Source: Rhynchopus euleeides (lineage: Eukaryota > Euglenozoa > Diplonemea > Diplonemida > Diplonemidae). Taken from it: a stretch of DNA of 64,000 nt. Made by a program: the position numbers and the translations under genes. Location of the stretch: the NCBI GenBank assembly GCA_963210315.1, contig OY723255.1, positions 1,054,001-1,118,000 of the forward strand, written 5' to 3'. The notes beneath the pieces are model-generated. The model was not told the DNA's origin, made no database searches, and worked only from the letters and a program-made list of their open reading frames with translations. The stretch's first letter is position 1; each line of letters starts with the position of its first letter. Positions 1 through 10,614 of the stretch are shown in pieces.

Positions 1-190
1 AGTCTGCCTCCCTCGTCGCCGCCGCCCGAGGGGCCACCCGCGGAGTGCCCATCGCCGCCGCCGTCATCATCAGCAGAGCACATCTCGCTGTCCTCGTCAG
101 CGGGGGATTCGTGGTGGCCCGCCTCACAGCAGGTCTCCGCCTTGGTGCATGCACCACACCTCGTCATTTTGTGCTTCTTGCAGCAGAGAG
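1..190 (-). CDS. Partial Cys/His-rich module running off the left edge
   Basis: On the minus strand, positions 184 down to about 107 encode a Cys/His module with spacing C-x2-H-x4-C-x2-C-x5-CC-x3-HH. It is followed by an acidic Asp/Gly/Ser-rich tail that leaves the window at position 1. The module closely resembles the two Cys/His modules at the C-terminus of the retrotransposon ORF2 at 26.7-32.8 kb, but the linker before the Cys pair is four residues shorter. Upstream in the same frame is a TGA at about position 205, so the start is unknown. It may be the tail of a related retrotransposon or of a host protein with the same zinc-binding fold. Function is unknown. Confidence 0.4.
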
Positions 191-575
191 GGCGGAGCCC
201 CTCTGTTCAGATGTGTCTTATCCTGGTGTGGACGAGGTTGTGGCATGCTGCGACCTCGAGCTACCGCCAGCCCCTTCTCTCTCTTCCTAGCTTGCTTAAG
301 AGGCTGGCTGACGTGCAGAACGTGGCTGATGCCGCGCCTTTCAAGAAAAGACAAGCTACCTGCACCGTAGTCAGTTCCTTGAGTGGCCCATGTCCTGATA
401 TCTCGTCGCTTAGACCTTTCCCCGACGCCGGCTTCCTGTTTGATGCGCCAAGCAGGCCAACTACGAACAGCAAAGTCAAGGCATGGAGGTGGTTACTTCC
501 CCCTTGCGCAATTGATCCCATTCCCCACAAGGTTCGTCTGTCCAAGATCCCAGTGTTCACGTGCCTTTCCTTATT
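190..575. other. No recognisable gene
   Basis: Short overlapping open frames occur on both strands but none shows a domain or a bias I recognise. The last 25 bases (551-580) recur at 2634-2663, which marks the flank of the element that follows. Confidence 0.4.
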
Positions 576-579
576 TTAA

Positions 580-2162
580 CCCTTTAAGTCCCAAGGCTAT
601 TTTGGGCCATTTTGGCCGATTTTTCTCCTTGGACACCAAGTTGCTTCAATTTTCGTTTTTCTGCCCGACCCTGGCCGTAAATGAACGCGTTTGACTGAAA
701 GATTCCACGATGGCCATTTTTTGGCCCCGAAAAAAATGTCTCTTTTTTCGCACGGCCAACAAACAGTGAATTTGAGGGTGAAAAAATGGCAGATTTTCGA
801 AAGCAAAAATTTTTGGGTGCCGGGGCTCCCCAAAAAGTCATCCGAAGATGGCGTTATTGGAAAGAACGAGTCAAATTGCATCGACGAAAAAAAAAGTTCG
901 GCCAAAAAGACTGAGAATGAAGCCACTGAATGGGCAAGGCGGTTTTTGCCTATGTTCAGTGCCTATTTTCCCTTTGAAACCGTGGGAAAACACCCGAAAA
1001 GGGGTTATTTCCTCAATCACTCGCAGGAAGTCTGTCTCAGACGGCTGCAAGGGCAACTGTTGTGCTTCGCAGCAGTGCTGAGCCAGAGAGAGTGTTCGCA
1101 GAGATGTCGCCATGCGCTCGCTCTACTACCCCGGGATGTCGCCAGTGTCCGTCTACCCTCTCCTCTGAGTTCTCGACCAGATGTCGCCGCAGAGAGGACA
1201 GCACCCCGCGTCTCGTATTATTGCAGACTACTCGGTGCTGCAACTGCGCACGGAAGAGAGAAGCGCCTCGAATATGTTCTCCCCAAGTAGATCAGACACT
1301 CTTCTGGTTTAGCTTGGCTCAATCTGGGCACGGCCCAAGGCCAGGATAAGATATCACCCAGACCTGGGACCCCCGTGTATAAGCCCCCCCTCCCTTTCCC
1401 CCGTGCTTAAGTCCCCCCCTGGGGGTCTGGCAGGGGGGGGAACTTAAACACAGGTGGACCTAAACACGGGGTGGGCCGGTCTGGAGGGTCATCAAGTGGC
1501 CGCGAGGCCACCTGGTGCCCTCCAGGTGCTGTCAGAGTCGAAAAGGGGGGTGCCAAAAGTCCATCCGGACCAGAATCACCCCCCTACGACGGAAGCGGAA
1601 GAGGTCTTCTTGGTCTCCACCGTGCCACCCCCGTGTTTAAGCCCCCCCTGCGTTTAGGTCCGCCCCCCCCCGTGTTTAAGTCCCCCCGGCCGAAAATCGT
1701 CTCCAAGGGGGGGGACTTAAACACGGGGGGTCCCAGGTACATTTGACAGGCGAGGAATTCACAATCAGGCACTCCCTTGCCTTCAGTTGACACGTGCACC
1801 ACATCGGGGTATATCTGGGCGGGTCTTGATTCCTTGGAAAGGTTCTCGAGTCCCCTTTACCAGATGGCCAGGGTCGGGCACAAAGACCCCCGGCAAAGTA
1901 TGCCAGACCTTGTTGGGGTGTGCACAGAAAACCAAGGGCCCAGAATGCTGTTTTCACCCGAAAACCCGACCTGGGCCCAGATTCTCAGGGGTGACGGCGG
2001 GCAACCGACAGACAGATATCTCGTCGATTTTTGTTGTCTTGAAAAGAACTGTCCAAACCCTTTTCATGGTGCCCAGGGTTTGCCAAAAAGACAAAAATGC
2101 GTGCTAACAAAATGTGAACCGAAAGTGTAGGCGCAATATATTGCGCCTTGGGACTTAAAGGG
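580..2162. mobile_element. piggyBac-like element with TTAA target duplication, no transposase seen
   Basis: The two ends are inverted copies of CCCTTTAAGTCCCAAGGC (580-597 and 2145-2162). Each is bordered by TTAA (576-579 and 2163-2166). TTAA duplication with a terminal CCC is the signature of piggyBac-type elements. The 1.58-kb interior has no frame resembling a DDE transposase, so it is probably non-autonomous. The middle (about 1360-1740) holds many short inverted copies of a GGGGGACTTAAACACGGG-like motif, a possible transposase-binding or hairpin array. Confidence 0.55.
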
Positions 2163-2388
2163 TTAAAAATATAGCTGGAGTCGTGCAGGATCATTCGTGA
2201 AGAAATACGAAAGGTAAACGAGAAAAAGTTTTTCGTTGATCGCACGACACACACAAAAAAATTTGCCTGCGGAAGTGTTGGTGTGTGATTGGCAGGCGCA
2301 TAAGACTGTGTGTGACGGCAAGCACCTAGCACTTCCCCTATCGCTGCATTTCCGCGTGACAAGTACCTTGTTGGGAGACAAAAGAAAG

Positions 2389-2483
2389 GAGCAGATCGCG
2401 CCCGTGTGGTGTGACTTAGTTAATGACTTAGATAGCGTATCAGTTCTCATGCGTCTTTCGTAGATGCTCTGTACGATGCGGGT
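2389..2483. repeat. Direct repeat, copy 1
   Basis: About 95 bases beginning with an AAAGAAAGGAGCAG-like motif recur at about 2665-2772 with few changes. The copies share the segment ending in the GATGCTCTGTACGATGCGGG motif. Together with the shared left flank (551-580 and 2634-2663) they show that the region around the piggyBac-like element was duplicated. Confidence 0.6.
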
Positions 2484-2633
2484 CCGCGCCGGGCTTTCCC
2501 TTTTGACCCCCCCCCCCCGCCAGATCAGGCGTTCATCAGACTTCCTTCCCAGTAAGTGGAAGGTCCCGCGTTATTATCAACGCGCGGCCGAGGTATCACC
2601 CTCCGAGCTTCATTCGGTGGAGCCTCCGACCTT

Positions 2634-2772
2634 CAGTGTTCACGTGCCTTTCCCTATTTTAACAAAAGAAAGGAGCAGGTCGCGCCCGTGTGGTGTGACT
2701 TAGTAAATGACTTGGATAGCGTGTCAGTTCTCGTGCGTCGTCTTTCGTAGATGCTCTGTACGATGCGGGTCC
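2634..2772. repeat. Direct repeat, copy 2 (lacks the piggyBac-like insertion)
   Basis: This copy joins the sequence seen left of the piggyBac-like element directly to the sequence seen right of position 2380. It therefore resembles the pre-insertion arrangement, although about 213 bases between 2167 and 2379 are also missing here. Confidence 0.5.
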
Positions 2773-2796
2773 GCTAATCCAACACAGCAAACGCGA

Positions 2797-2880
2797 GTCA
2801 GTGCATTTTAGTGAATTTCCAGTTGAATTGGGTGAAAACTGACGAAGATTGGCGAAGGATAACGACCAGCTAAGACCCCC
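2797..2880. mobile_element. 5'-truncated MITE of the GGGGGTCTTCGCT family
   Basis: The interior matches the family (GTCAGTGCATTTT, then TGAAAACTGACGAAG). The right terminus is AGCTAAGACCCCC, one change from the usual AGCGAAGACCCCC. The left terminus is missing. Confidence 0.55.
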
Positions 2881-4200
2881 AAAGACTTGTCTCTGAAGTG
2901 TAAGCGCCAGGGAGATGCACCTGCCAAGGCCTTCTCAAATATAGCTGAACCCCAAGTTCTGGCCCAGCTCAAAGCGGTGTCACCCCTTCCACGGCGAGAA
3001 CACGGAGCACAATGCGCTCCGTGGGATGCAGGCCACTTCCGCGACATCTCCGAGGGAAAACACCACCTTCGTGCGGCAAGGGGCGTGACCACCTCACCCT
3101 GCAGGCGTTGATGGAGGTGCTGCACGCAACGTGGAGATCTACGGAGGAGCTGCTGGACGCCCCGCAGGTGCGGGTGCCGCGGGCAGCAGAAGAATCGGGA
3201 AAAGCGCGCGGGGAGCAACCGACGCAGAAGAAAAAAACGGCGACCAACCACAGGCTGGGGAGACGACATCGACACAGCGACCGCAGCGATCAGCGGGTGA
3301 ACTGCGTCGGTCCGGCTGGTAGAGGCGATCGCCACGCAGATGCAGACGGCAGCGTAGGCGGCTGGAGAAGGATATCTGTGACAACCCTGGACAACCTGTC
3401 TTAGTAGTCATTAGTATAATACTGTCAAAGTGCCAGTTCAGCTCTGCCGCTTGATACTTCGTTTGATGCGTTTGCACTTCCACACCAAATATAACATACG
3501 CCGATGGCTCGCCTGTCACGGGGAGGTCCGCCTGGGTGGCGGGGGAGGGGGGCACAAGGGGGCGGTGATTTGGGAATGATTGCAAGAAAGGACACCTAGG
3601 GTACCTAGGTGTCCTTTCTAGGTGGCCTTGGTGTCAAGGACACCTAGGGCACAGGCTGCGCCCCTCCACCGCCTCCACCGCAGGCTGCAGAGGGGCATCA
3701 GCGGGAGCAGCTGGCGGCTACGGCGACAGCGGAGCCAGAGAAGGCGGCGGGGCAGTCTGCGAGCCACAGCCGGAGCGCATGCGACGGGTACCCCCCAGTG
3801 GCGCCCACCACAACCTGCCCCTCATATCCGTTAGACGAGGGGAGGCCGTGGGCAACGACGGCAGACAAGGTGCCTTCATGAGAACGGGAGAGGTGCTCTG
3901 CAGGGCGGGTCAGTGGGTCAGTCAGCGAGGCCTCGGGGCAGGCAGCAGTGCGGAGGGGGCACAGGGTGGAGGCTACCCACCTCCCACCGAGATGGAAGCC
4001 TACTCTAAAGTGCAGGAAAGTGGGCCGCCTCACAATAGAGGTTGCAGCCCGACACTCTTTGGCACAGAGTGGAGGCAGTCGTGGGTGTCGCAAGGACGTC
4101 GCGCAACCGAGTTCGGCGCAGGTCAAGGGGCTCTGACGTCGAATGCAGCGACACCTGGACGCCAAGGTCAATTGCTTTGTTATGCTCATCCACATCCCAT
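2881..4200. other. Repeat-derived region without a defensible gene
   Basis: A 130-codon plus-strand frame at 3012-3404 is Arg/Lys/Gln-rich and has no domain I recognise. At 3589-3619 there is an inverted repeat with a 14-bp stem (AAAGGACACCTAGG, loop GTA, then its complement), and a third copy of the arm lies at about 3640. The remaining frames look like shadows in GC-rich DNA. Confidence 0.35.
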
Positions 4201-4205
4201 CCATT

Positions 4206-4311
4206 GGGGGTCTTCCCTATGGGGTGGTCGTCAGTGCATTTTGGTGCATTTTCCTGTTGAATTGGCTGAAAACTGACGAAGATTGACGAAGAACGGCCAG
4301 CGAAGACCCCT
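4206..4311. mobile_element. MITE, GGGGGTCTTCGCT family, TSD ATT
   Basis: It begins GGGGGTCTTC and ends AGCGAAGACCCC(T). It is bordered by ATT at 4203-4205 and 4312-4314. The flanking sequence recurs at about 6216-6283 without the insertion and with a single ATT at 6243-6245, which confirms a 3-bp target duplication. Confidence 0.75.
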
Positions 4312-4314
4312 ATT

Positions 4315-4350
4315 ATCAACACTCCAAGCAGTGTTTCCTATACTCTAGTA
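4315..4350. repeat. Flank repeat shared with 6246-6281
   Basis: The segment with the ATCAACACTCCAAGCAGTG motif recurs at about 6245-6281, so direct copies of the same flank border the 4.4-6.2 kb element. Confidence 0.6.
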
Positions 4351-4401
4351 GGGCTGAGTACTGGGAACATGTAGGGCGCCTTCGTCTGTTGCGTTGTTTA
4401 A

Positions 4402-6215
4402 ACCTAAAACAGGTCGCCTCCGGGCGAGGGTGGTCGAACGTGGGCGGCTGTGGGCGACTGCGGGCGCCTGTGGGCACCTTACTAAGCACTTTAGTGAAGG
4501 GGCTTTGCCCCGCTTAGGGGGGTTCCAAAGAAGACGTGCAGGTTGGCGAGCCTGCCACGGCGTGTTTGGGCACTACACACGGCCCTCCTTCATCAGGTTT
4601 TTGATTCCTCACACGGCCGCGACACCCTCTTCGTCTAGAGTGAGTCCGCAACTTGTAGTACAGAGCCGATCCACCTGCACCGATGACCGACATTGTCGAC
4701 TCCCCACAGAGAGTTCCGCCTCTTCCATCGAGGTGGCGATGCCCGCTGGCCTCCGGGCCATCCTCCAGCGCCCCATCGAGGGGCGCTACACCTTCACCCC
4801 CCTCGCGGTAGGCTTCATGGAGAAGCTGGGGGTGGAGGCGGCGATGGCAGGGGTGCCGGCCACCAAGGCAAATGTGGGCTCTCGGTCGGTGCAGGAGACG
4901 GTTCGCGTGCTCCACGGTGTGGCGGTGCGGTGGGAGGGGAGCCACCCGCCGCCTCCCAGCCCGCCGATTCGGGCCTCCGCCGACCCCATCTAGCGTGCGC
5001 AGTCGCTGCCTCGGGAGGGACGCGGAGGAGGCGGGGCTGGTGAGGAAGCTCGCGGAGGCACGTAGCAGGAAGGAGGCCCGGGGGGCAGCGAAGGACGCGA
5101 GGACAGCATCCTCCACGAAGCAGGATCGCTTTATCAATTGGGGAGGGGCTCCGCCGCCTCGACGAGGAGGCGGAGGACTACGACGAGGAGGATGAGGAGG
5201 TGGACGAGGACCTGCGGAAGGTACTCCACGATCCAGAGGAGCGGGTCTTTTTTTGCGACAGACACCACCCGCCGGTACATCCTCATGCAGAGGCTGCGTG
5301 AGGTGTCCCCCCCCCCCCCCCCCCCGGGGAAGTGCGATGCCCGGGACGCTGTGGAACAGCTGCTTCGGGTCGTGGAGGCGGTGCTGCTCCCCTCACGGGA
5401 TATCGGTCGGTCGCTCCGAGAGGCCCACGACGCACTGTGGTTCTGGAAGGCGCAGGGCTCGTCGGATTGCTCCGGCCCACGCTTTCCGGGACAAGCTGTC
5501 GGCAGGGGATGTGCTGTCTTAGAGGCACCGGGGGGGGGGGGGGGGCGCTGGACGCGGCGAGGGCTGCTGCCGGGAGCGTCGAGCCGCCCTCCGGGGTCCC
5601 GGCGGAGCCGGGACCCCGGAGGGGTCGACGCTCTGCGGTTCGGATCGTTGGGGTGCGGGCGGAAGTACGACGCGGCTGACCCCCCGGAGGATGTGGAAGT
5701 GGACGTGTCCGCATCCCCCTCGGGTGTGCGAGCGGCTATGCGCGAGTTCGGGGGGCTGGGTTCACAGTGCGAATTGGTGCAGCGGCCGGATGAGTTCCCA
5801 TCTGGGAAGGTCAACCTCGAAGGACTGCGCGACATGGCAGAACCAGGCAACACGGCTGTGCTGGGTATGGTGGACAACCCAAAGCCAGGTCCTGTGTCGC
5901 GCCTGCCTGCGAGGATGGTGAGCCAGTGTACGGAGGGTGAATCGTCTCGTACTGGATTGCAGGCCGGTGAACGAGGTGATGACGAGCCACACAAGCTCTC
6001 CTTGCCATCCCCGAATCTCCGAAGGAGTTTCAACTCGTTGACGAACAAAGGGTGGCAGAGAGTGAGGAAGAGTAAGTGACAGAGAGTGGGAGAGTGAGAG
6101 AGTGGCTGACTGACCGAAAACGGTGCTATCCTGGCGAGTGTGGGCGAGTTATGGGCGAATGTGGGCGAGTGGTGGGCGACCCTGGGCGCACTAGTGGAGG
6201 CGACTTGTTTTAGGT
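4402..6215. mobile_element. 1.8-kb element with 20-bp terminal inverted repeats
   Basis: The left end ACCTAAAACAGGTCGCCTCC (4402-4421) is inverted at 6196-6215 with one mismatch. Both subterminal regions repeat GTGGGCGA-type motifs (about 4430-4480 and 6135-6185). No clear target duplication was found. Inside are plus-strand frames that look like remnants of a protein gene (see the pseudogene entry). Superfamily unknown. Confidence 0.55.
4738..5520 (+). pseudogene. Broken plus-strand gene inside the 4.4-6.2 kb element
   Basis: Three plus-strand stretches read like protein but lie in different frames. About 4738-4993 starts Met-Pro-Ala-Gly and has alternating hydrophobic residues. About 5130-5280 is Asp/Glu-rich. 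About 5330-5480 is helical and Leu/Arg-rich. Frame changes coincide with long C or G runs (for example about 5309-5327). No family recognised. Slippage in the homopolymers, in the genome or in the assembly, could explain the breaks. Confidence 0.3.
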
Positions 6216-6299
6216 CATGTTCTGCTCATCCAAATACCATCCATTATCAACACTCCAAGCAGTGTTTCCTATACTCTAGGGTTTAGTGATGCTGCAGGC

Positions 6300-8200
6300 C
6301 AGGTGGGATGGATGGGAAGTGTTACCCTCCACATCTGGCCTGGTAGTGACGGCATCGTTGCAGCGAACGACGCGGTAGCAAAACACGACCTTCCTGGCGA
6401 AGTGCCGTTGGAGGTGTCGGGGTTCAGGGATACGTCTGGACCACCTTCCAGAGGTTGGGGAAGCAGAAACAGGCGGGGCAGCAGGCCACGCTGGGCCCAC
6501 TGGGGTGCAGGAAGGACGACCTGCGCGAGATATCGAGCTCCAAAGAGCAAATGGCCCCGACGACCCCTCCGGTTGGACGATGGGGGGGCCCTGAAGTGTT
6601 TGACCCCCCCCCCCCCCCCCCGACCCCCAGCAATCACCGGGGGGGACTTCAACACAACGTGCCTCCGTGCTCGAGAGCTGCAAAACCGTGGAGAGTCGGA
6701 GGTGGAGACAGTGGCCATCAGGGCAGAGAAGACAGCGACGGCCATCCGCAGTGCATCCCGAGGGGGCTGGGACGCAGCAGCGGGAGGATGTGGCGAAGCG
6801 ATGGGAGATCTGGAAGACCTGCCACTCCCGCAAAGGGAACGCAGAAGGGGGGCACAACTGCAGACGCACAAGGCACTGTGCGGGGCAGGCGCGGGAAGAA
6901 GAGGACACATACGACGAGGGGCTGCACAGTAATGGGGACGACGCAGGATGCGGCAAACCTACGCTAGGAGCTTCCGCTGTGTCACTGTGTGTGCTAAGCT
7001 AAAAGTGTTGTGAGGCAGCTCACCTGTTTTCAGCCTCCTGCATTTCTAGGCAAAGGCCCACTGCCTCCTGTTCGACGGGGCAAGGCATAGGCAGGGTGGG
7101 GGCAGCAGGGGAAGACCCTCCTCCGACGAGATCGAGATTGATACCACTGCAGGATGCTGGAGTGCCTGGCGGCAGTGGTGGTTCAAGAAGGGAGGAAGCG
7201 ACTGCTCTGAATGACAGGCCCGTGCCGACGGACAAGATAAGGGGATTCCGGAAGGGCAAGCCCTCTGTGGGTGCCACATATGCTGCATAGAGAGCAGTGC
7301 CTGAAGGGCGAGGGCCTGTGGGGTGCTGCTCGACCTGAAGAAGTGTTTCGCCACTGTCCCGTGGGAGAGCACGTTCCGGCTGCAGAGAAGATGGGGGTGG
7401 ACGAGAGGCGACATGCCGCTGTGGGATCGGCACTCCGGGACTCCTGCTTCAAGGTGCTGGGTACGGCGGGCCAGTGAAGTAGAAGGGAAAGGAACGCATG
7501 GGGCTGACCACCCTTCACTCGTTGTGCAGGCTGCATCTGAGCTCTCGGGCTACGTTCGGACTGGATGCTGTGCGGTAAGCAGGCTATGTTGGGGTGAGCC
7601 AACGTGTGGTGGGGCAGGTGTTCACGGCGACGGGATCCGATGGGGGGCGTGCAATTGCAGCAGTGTTGCTGAACACCCTGATCGCGGTGTGGGGAAAGGT
7701 GGTCGAGGCGGTCAAGGCGCTGGCTGCAACACGACGGCCTGTACACAAGGGCATCTGGGGGAAGCCTACAGCGATAGCGCATTGGTCGTAGTGGAGGCCT
7801 TCGATCAGAAGTGCAGAATAGTGAGTCAGTCGGTCCCCGGTGTACGGAGGACACCACAGGGACACCGCCGTGGTGTACGACATACCACCACAGGGGTGTG
7901 TGTCGAAGTCACAACACCAGATGCTGAGTGAAGTGCAAGATATGACTGGGACCGTTCAAGGGGAGGGGCGGGGACGGCGCCCAAGTTAAACACAAGTTCG
8001 AAGGTCCCCCGAGCCCAGCACAGCAGGCCCTGGCAGGCCTCCGCTGATGGGGAACACGTCCCCAGGGGCGGTGCTGTGTAGGGACGGGTGCGAAGTGCCG
8101 GAGGTGGTCCACCTCTGCCGGGGCGCAGCAACAACGCAGCGGAGCACGAGGGGTCAGAGCCTGGCGGAGCACCTGCGTGGGACCTGGGCACCCGCCGTTG
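6300..8200 (+). pseudogene. Decayed non-LTR retrotransposon (EN/RT remnants)
   Basis: At about 7318-7365 the plus strand encodes a remnant of the reverse-transcriptase motif around a LDLKKCF-type core. It matches the ALDFKKCFDTV core of the intact element at 26.7-35.3 kb, but the catalytic Asp is lost. The frame shifts, and about 7380-7475 matches the next block (Gly/Arg-rich helix, then a Thr-Gly turn). A third frame at about 7650-7730 matches the hydrophobic VLLNTLIAVW-type helix after the QGCP motif. About 8080-8130 resembles the C-x2-C ... H ... C knuckle. A Gly-Gly-Asp-Phe-Asn-Thr motif at about 6640 may be the endonuclease remnant. Many frameshifts make it non-functional. Confidence 0.55.
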
Positions 8201-8212
8201 CGGTGCCAGCCA

Positions 8213-9150
8213 CGGCTTCCCCACCCCACACCCACCCACACCACGAAGGGCAGCAGGCGACAGCTGAGCTGACCCCCACGTGCCGCCTCGTGAGGCTGGA
8301 TGACCCCGACGAGCGCCCTGCCCACCCTACCCACCCACCCGAAGCGGCACATGGTTTCGGGTGAGCGACCCCTGTGTGCGCTGTTGTTCCCATCAGCTGC
8401 CGTGTCACTTTCGCGACCCGGTGTTTTGTCGGCGTGCGTCGTTGTGCTGCGAGCGGCGCCCCACCCCCTCCCCACCCACCCACATGCGGCGGTCTTCCCC
8501 AAGCGTCGGGCGACAGCAGAGCTGACCCCCTCCCCAGCCAGCAGGGTGTCGGGTGAGCGACACCCAGTGGCAGTGCTGCTGTGCGTCAGGGCTGGGCTTA
8601 CGGGCCTCCGCGTCACATGCTGCGACCCGGGGCTTCCTGCCAGCACGGCTTCCCCACCCCACACCCACCCACACCACGAAGGGCAGCAGGCGACAGCTGA
8701 GCTGACCCCCACGTACCCTAACCAGCACTACTCGCCTCGCGAGGCTGGATGATCCCACCCTACCCACCCACCCGAAGCGGCACATGGTGTCGGGTGGGCG
8801 ACCCCTGTGTGCGCTGTTGTTCCCATCGGCTGCCGCGTCACTTTCGCGACCCGGTGTTTTGTCGGCGTGCGTCGTTGTGCTGCGAGCGGCGCCCCACCCC
8901 CTCCCCACCCACCCACATGCGGCGGTCTTCCCCAAGCGTCGGGCGACAGCAGAGCTGACCCCCTCCCCAGCCAGCAGGGTGTCGGGTGAGCGACACCCCA
9001 GTGGCAGTGCTGCTGTGCGTCAGGGCTGGGCTTACGGGCCTCCGCGTCACGTGCTGCGACCCGGGGCTTCCTGCCAGCACGGCTTCCCCACCCCACACCC
9101 GCCCACACCATGAAGGGCAGCAGGCGACAGCTGAGCTGACCCCCACACCC
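8213..9150. repeat. Tandem repeat, unit about 433 bp, a little over two copies
   Basis: A marker stretch rich in CCCACACCCACCCACACC starts at about 8213, 8644 and 9080, giving spacings of about 431 and 436 bases. The sequence between markers is nearly identical in the two full units (compare 8350-8640 with 8786-9078). No coding potential recognised. Confidence 0.7.
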
Positions 9151-9376
9151 ATATACACGTAGTTCTTCTGTTCGAACGCGCTTCTCACGGAGCTTATTCA
9201 TCCAGAGAGCCCGGTCTCTGCGCATCACTCCATCAATCGTGCTCAACCCTGCAGAGCCCACTCAGTTATATCCTGGTATCAAGGTTTAAGAATGTGTGAA
9301 TTCCTGCAGAACTTACAAGGTTTGCTTGTCACAACATTGGGGGGGGGGGGTGGTTTTGCTTGTTTTTGTTGCCTTT

Positions 9377-9484
9377 GGGGGTCTTCGCTACGGGGTGACC
9401 GTCAGTGCGTTTTGATGAATTCCCTGTTGAATTAGCTGAAAACTGACGGAGATTGACGAACGATAACGGCCAGCGAAGACCCCC
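9377..9484. mobile_element. MITE, GGGGGTCTTCGCT family, TSD TTT
   Basis: Termini are GGGGGTCTTCGCT and AGCGAAGACCCCC. It is flanked by TTT on both sides (9374-9376 and 9485-9487). Confidence 0.75.
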
Positions 9485-9590
9485 TTTGTGTCAATACACT
9501 ACAACACTGAATACCAAGGGTGGGGGCGTTCTGTCTCTGGTCCTGTTTCATTCGTGTGTTCAGTCTGAATACAAAATGATGGAAACAAAA

Positions 9591-9688
9591 GGGGGTCTTC
9601 GCTACGGGGTGGTCGTCAGTGCATTTTGGTGCATTTCCTGTTGAATTGGCTGAAAACTGACGAAGTTTGTCGACCAGCGAAGACCCCC
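9591..9688. mobile_element. MITE, GGGGGTCTTCGCT family, TSD AAA, with an empty site at 24.3 kb
   Basis: Perfect family termini, flanked by AAA on both sides. The surrounding sequence (about 9525-9760) recurs at about 24288-24400, where AAACAAAAGGGG is uninterrupted. That is the unoccupied site and proves a 3-bp duplication. Confidence 0.8.
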
Positions 9689-9826
9689 AAAGGGAAAAAC
9701 AGGCATGCCCCTCACCACTCAGCGTATCTGCAGAGCCATGTGCACGTACGTACACTCTGGGTACACATCGCCGCTCTGCCTTGGGAACAGAGAATGGGGT
9801 TTAACACGCTGAACCCCTTTGTGTAA

Positions 9827-9873
9827 AAAAAGATAAGGCTGTTGTTTGTGCGCCAAATCCGGGCAAAACAAAA
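9827..9873 (-). repeat. VIPER-like terminal repeat R3 (partial)
   Basis: It shares a GTTTGTGCGCCAAATCCGGG core with copies at about 10380-10516 (R2) and 13452-13577 (R1), all in the same orientation. R3 has only the first half of R2. Direct repeats present in part or whole at different positions fit the split direct repeats described for VIPER and Ngaro elements. Confidence 0.55.
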
Positions 9874-9948
9874 CACCCCCCTCGAGCCACGCCGTGCTGT
9901 AGTCGTACAGCAAGAATCTACGAAGAAGAATGAGAAACTCCTCCCCTG

Positions 9949-10318
9949 TCACTCGCCCAAGATGTGCGTGCCCTCCATGGTACCCAGGGTGGTACCCCAC
10001 TGTTCCCGCGGAATGTAATGTCGGGTGCTGGAAACGTCCGCATGTCGCCCCAGCGCAGTCGCTGCCTCCTCGCCCTTGTGGTGGGCCCCGAATGCCTTGG
10101 ATACATGTGTCAGGGCGCTGTGTCGTAGGTGGTGGCTCGTGCACTGTAGTTTCATCTTCAAGAACACGTTGTATGCGTGAGGAGTGGAACCCGGGAAGAC
10201 CTTGTCGCTCGGTGAATGTGTGCACGTCGGCCGTTCCAGTCATTGCACAAAAATCATCGTCCACCATGATGACATCGATTGACCGGAGCACATGTGAACA
10301 CGAGATAGCTAGACACAC
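9949..10318 (-). pseudogene. C-terminal half of a tyrosine recombinase (VIPER-like)
   Basis: Read on the minus strand with one frame change near 10165, it gives the recombinase signature: an H-x-x-R motif (HHLRHSAL), a downstream His (GRHADVSS) and the nucleophile Tyr in a STRHYIP context. The 298-residue recombinase at 60.1-61.0 kb has the same order (SHGIRRSAL, ARHRS, STEQYLP). It begins at roughly the position where the N-terminal half at 11655-12303 stops, so the two halves are complementary. The frameshift and the split make it inactive. Confidence 0.6.
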
Positions 10319-10379
10319 AGAAAAGGAACAGGGTCGCCTGAAGCACTCTCACACTTTTACGCATCATAAATGTGCTCAA

Positions 10380-10516
10380 AAAGATAAGGCTGTTGTTTGT
10401 GCGCCAACTCCGGGCAAAACAAAATCAACTCCGCAGCCTGACGAGCTGGTTGTATTTGTTGCCCAAGCGCTGACTACTATCTTTTTGACACTGACAGGAG
10501 ACCTGTTGCAGTACAA
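10380..10516 (-). repeat. VIPER-like terminal repeat R2
   Basis: About 135 bases. One part matches R3 and the whole matches R1 (13452-13577), in the same orientation, including the internal TTTTTGACACTGACAGG motif. It lies between the WD40 pseudogene and the recombinase C-terminal half. Confidence 0.6.
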
Positions 10517-10614
10517 AATAGGAGGAACACTTAAGATGTGTTCCGAGGCAAGAATACAAGCTGCAGCTAGTTGACTCACAAGGAGGGGAGACATGCCCCC
10601 GCTCTGCACGACCC

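Noticed and set aside
8213..9150. CRISPR-like or satellite array
   Set aside because: Two long units of about 433 bp without spacers do not fit a CRISPR array; the genome is eukaryotic.
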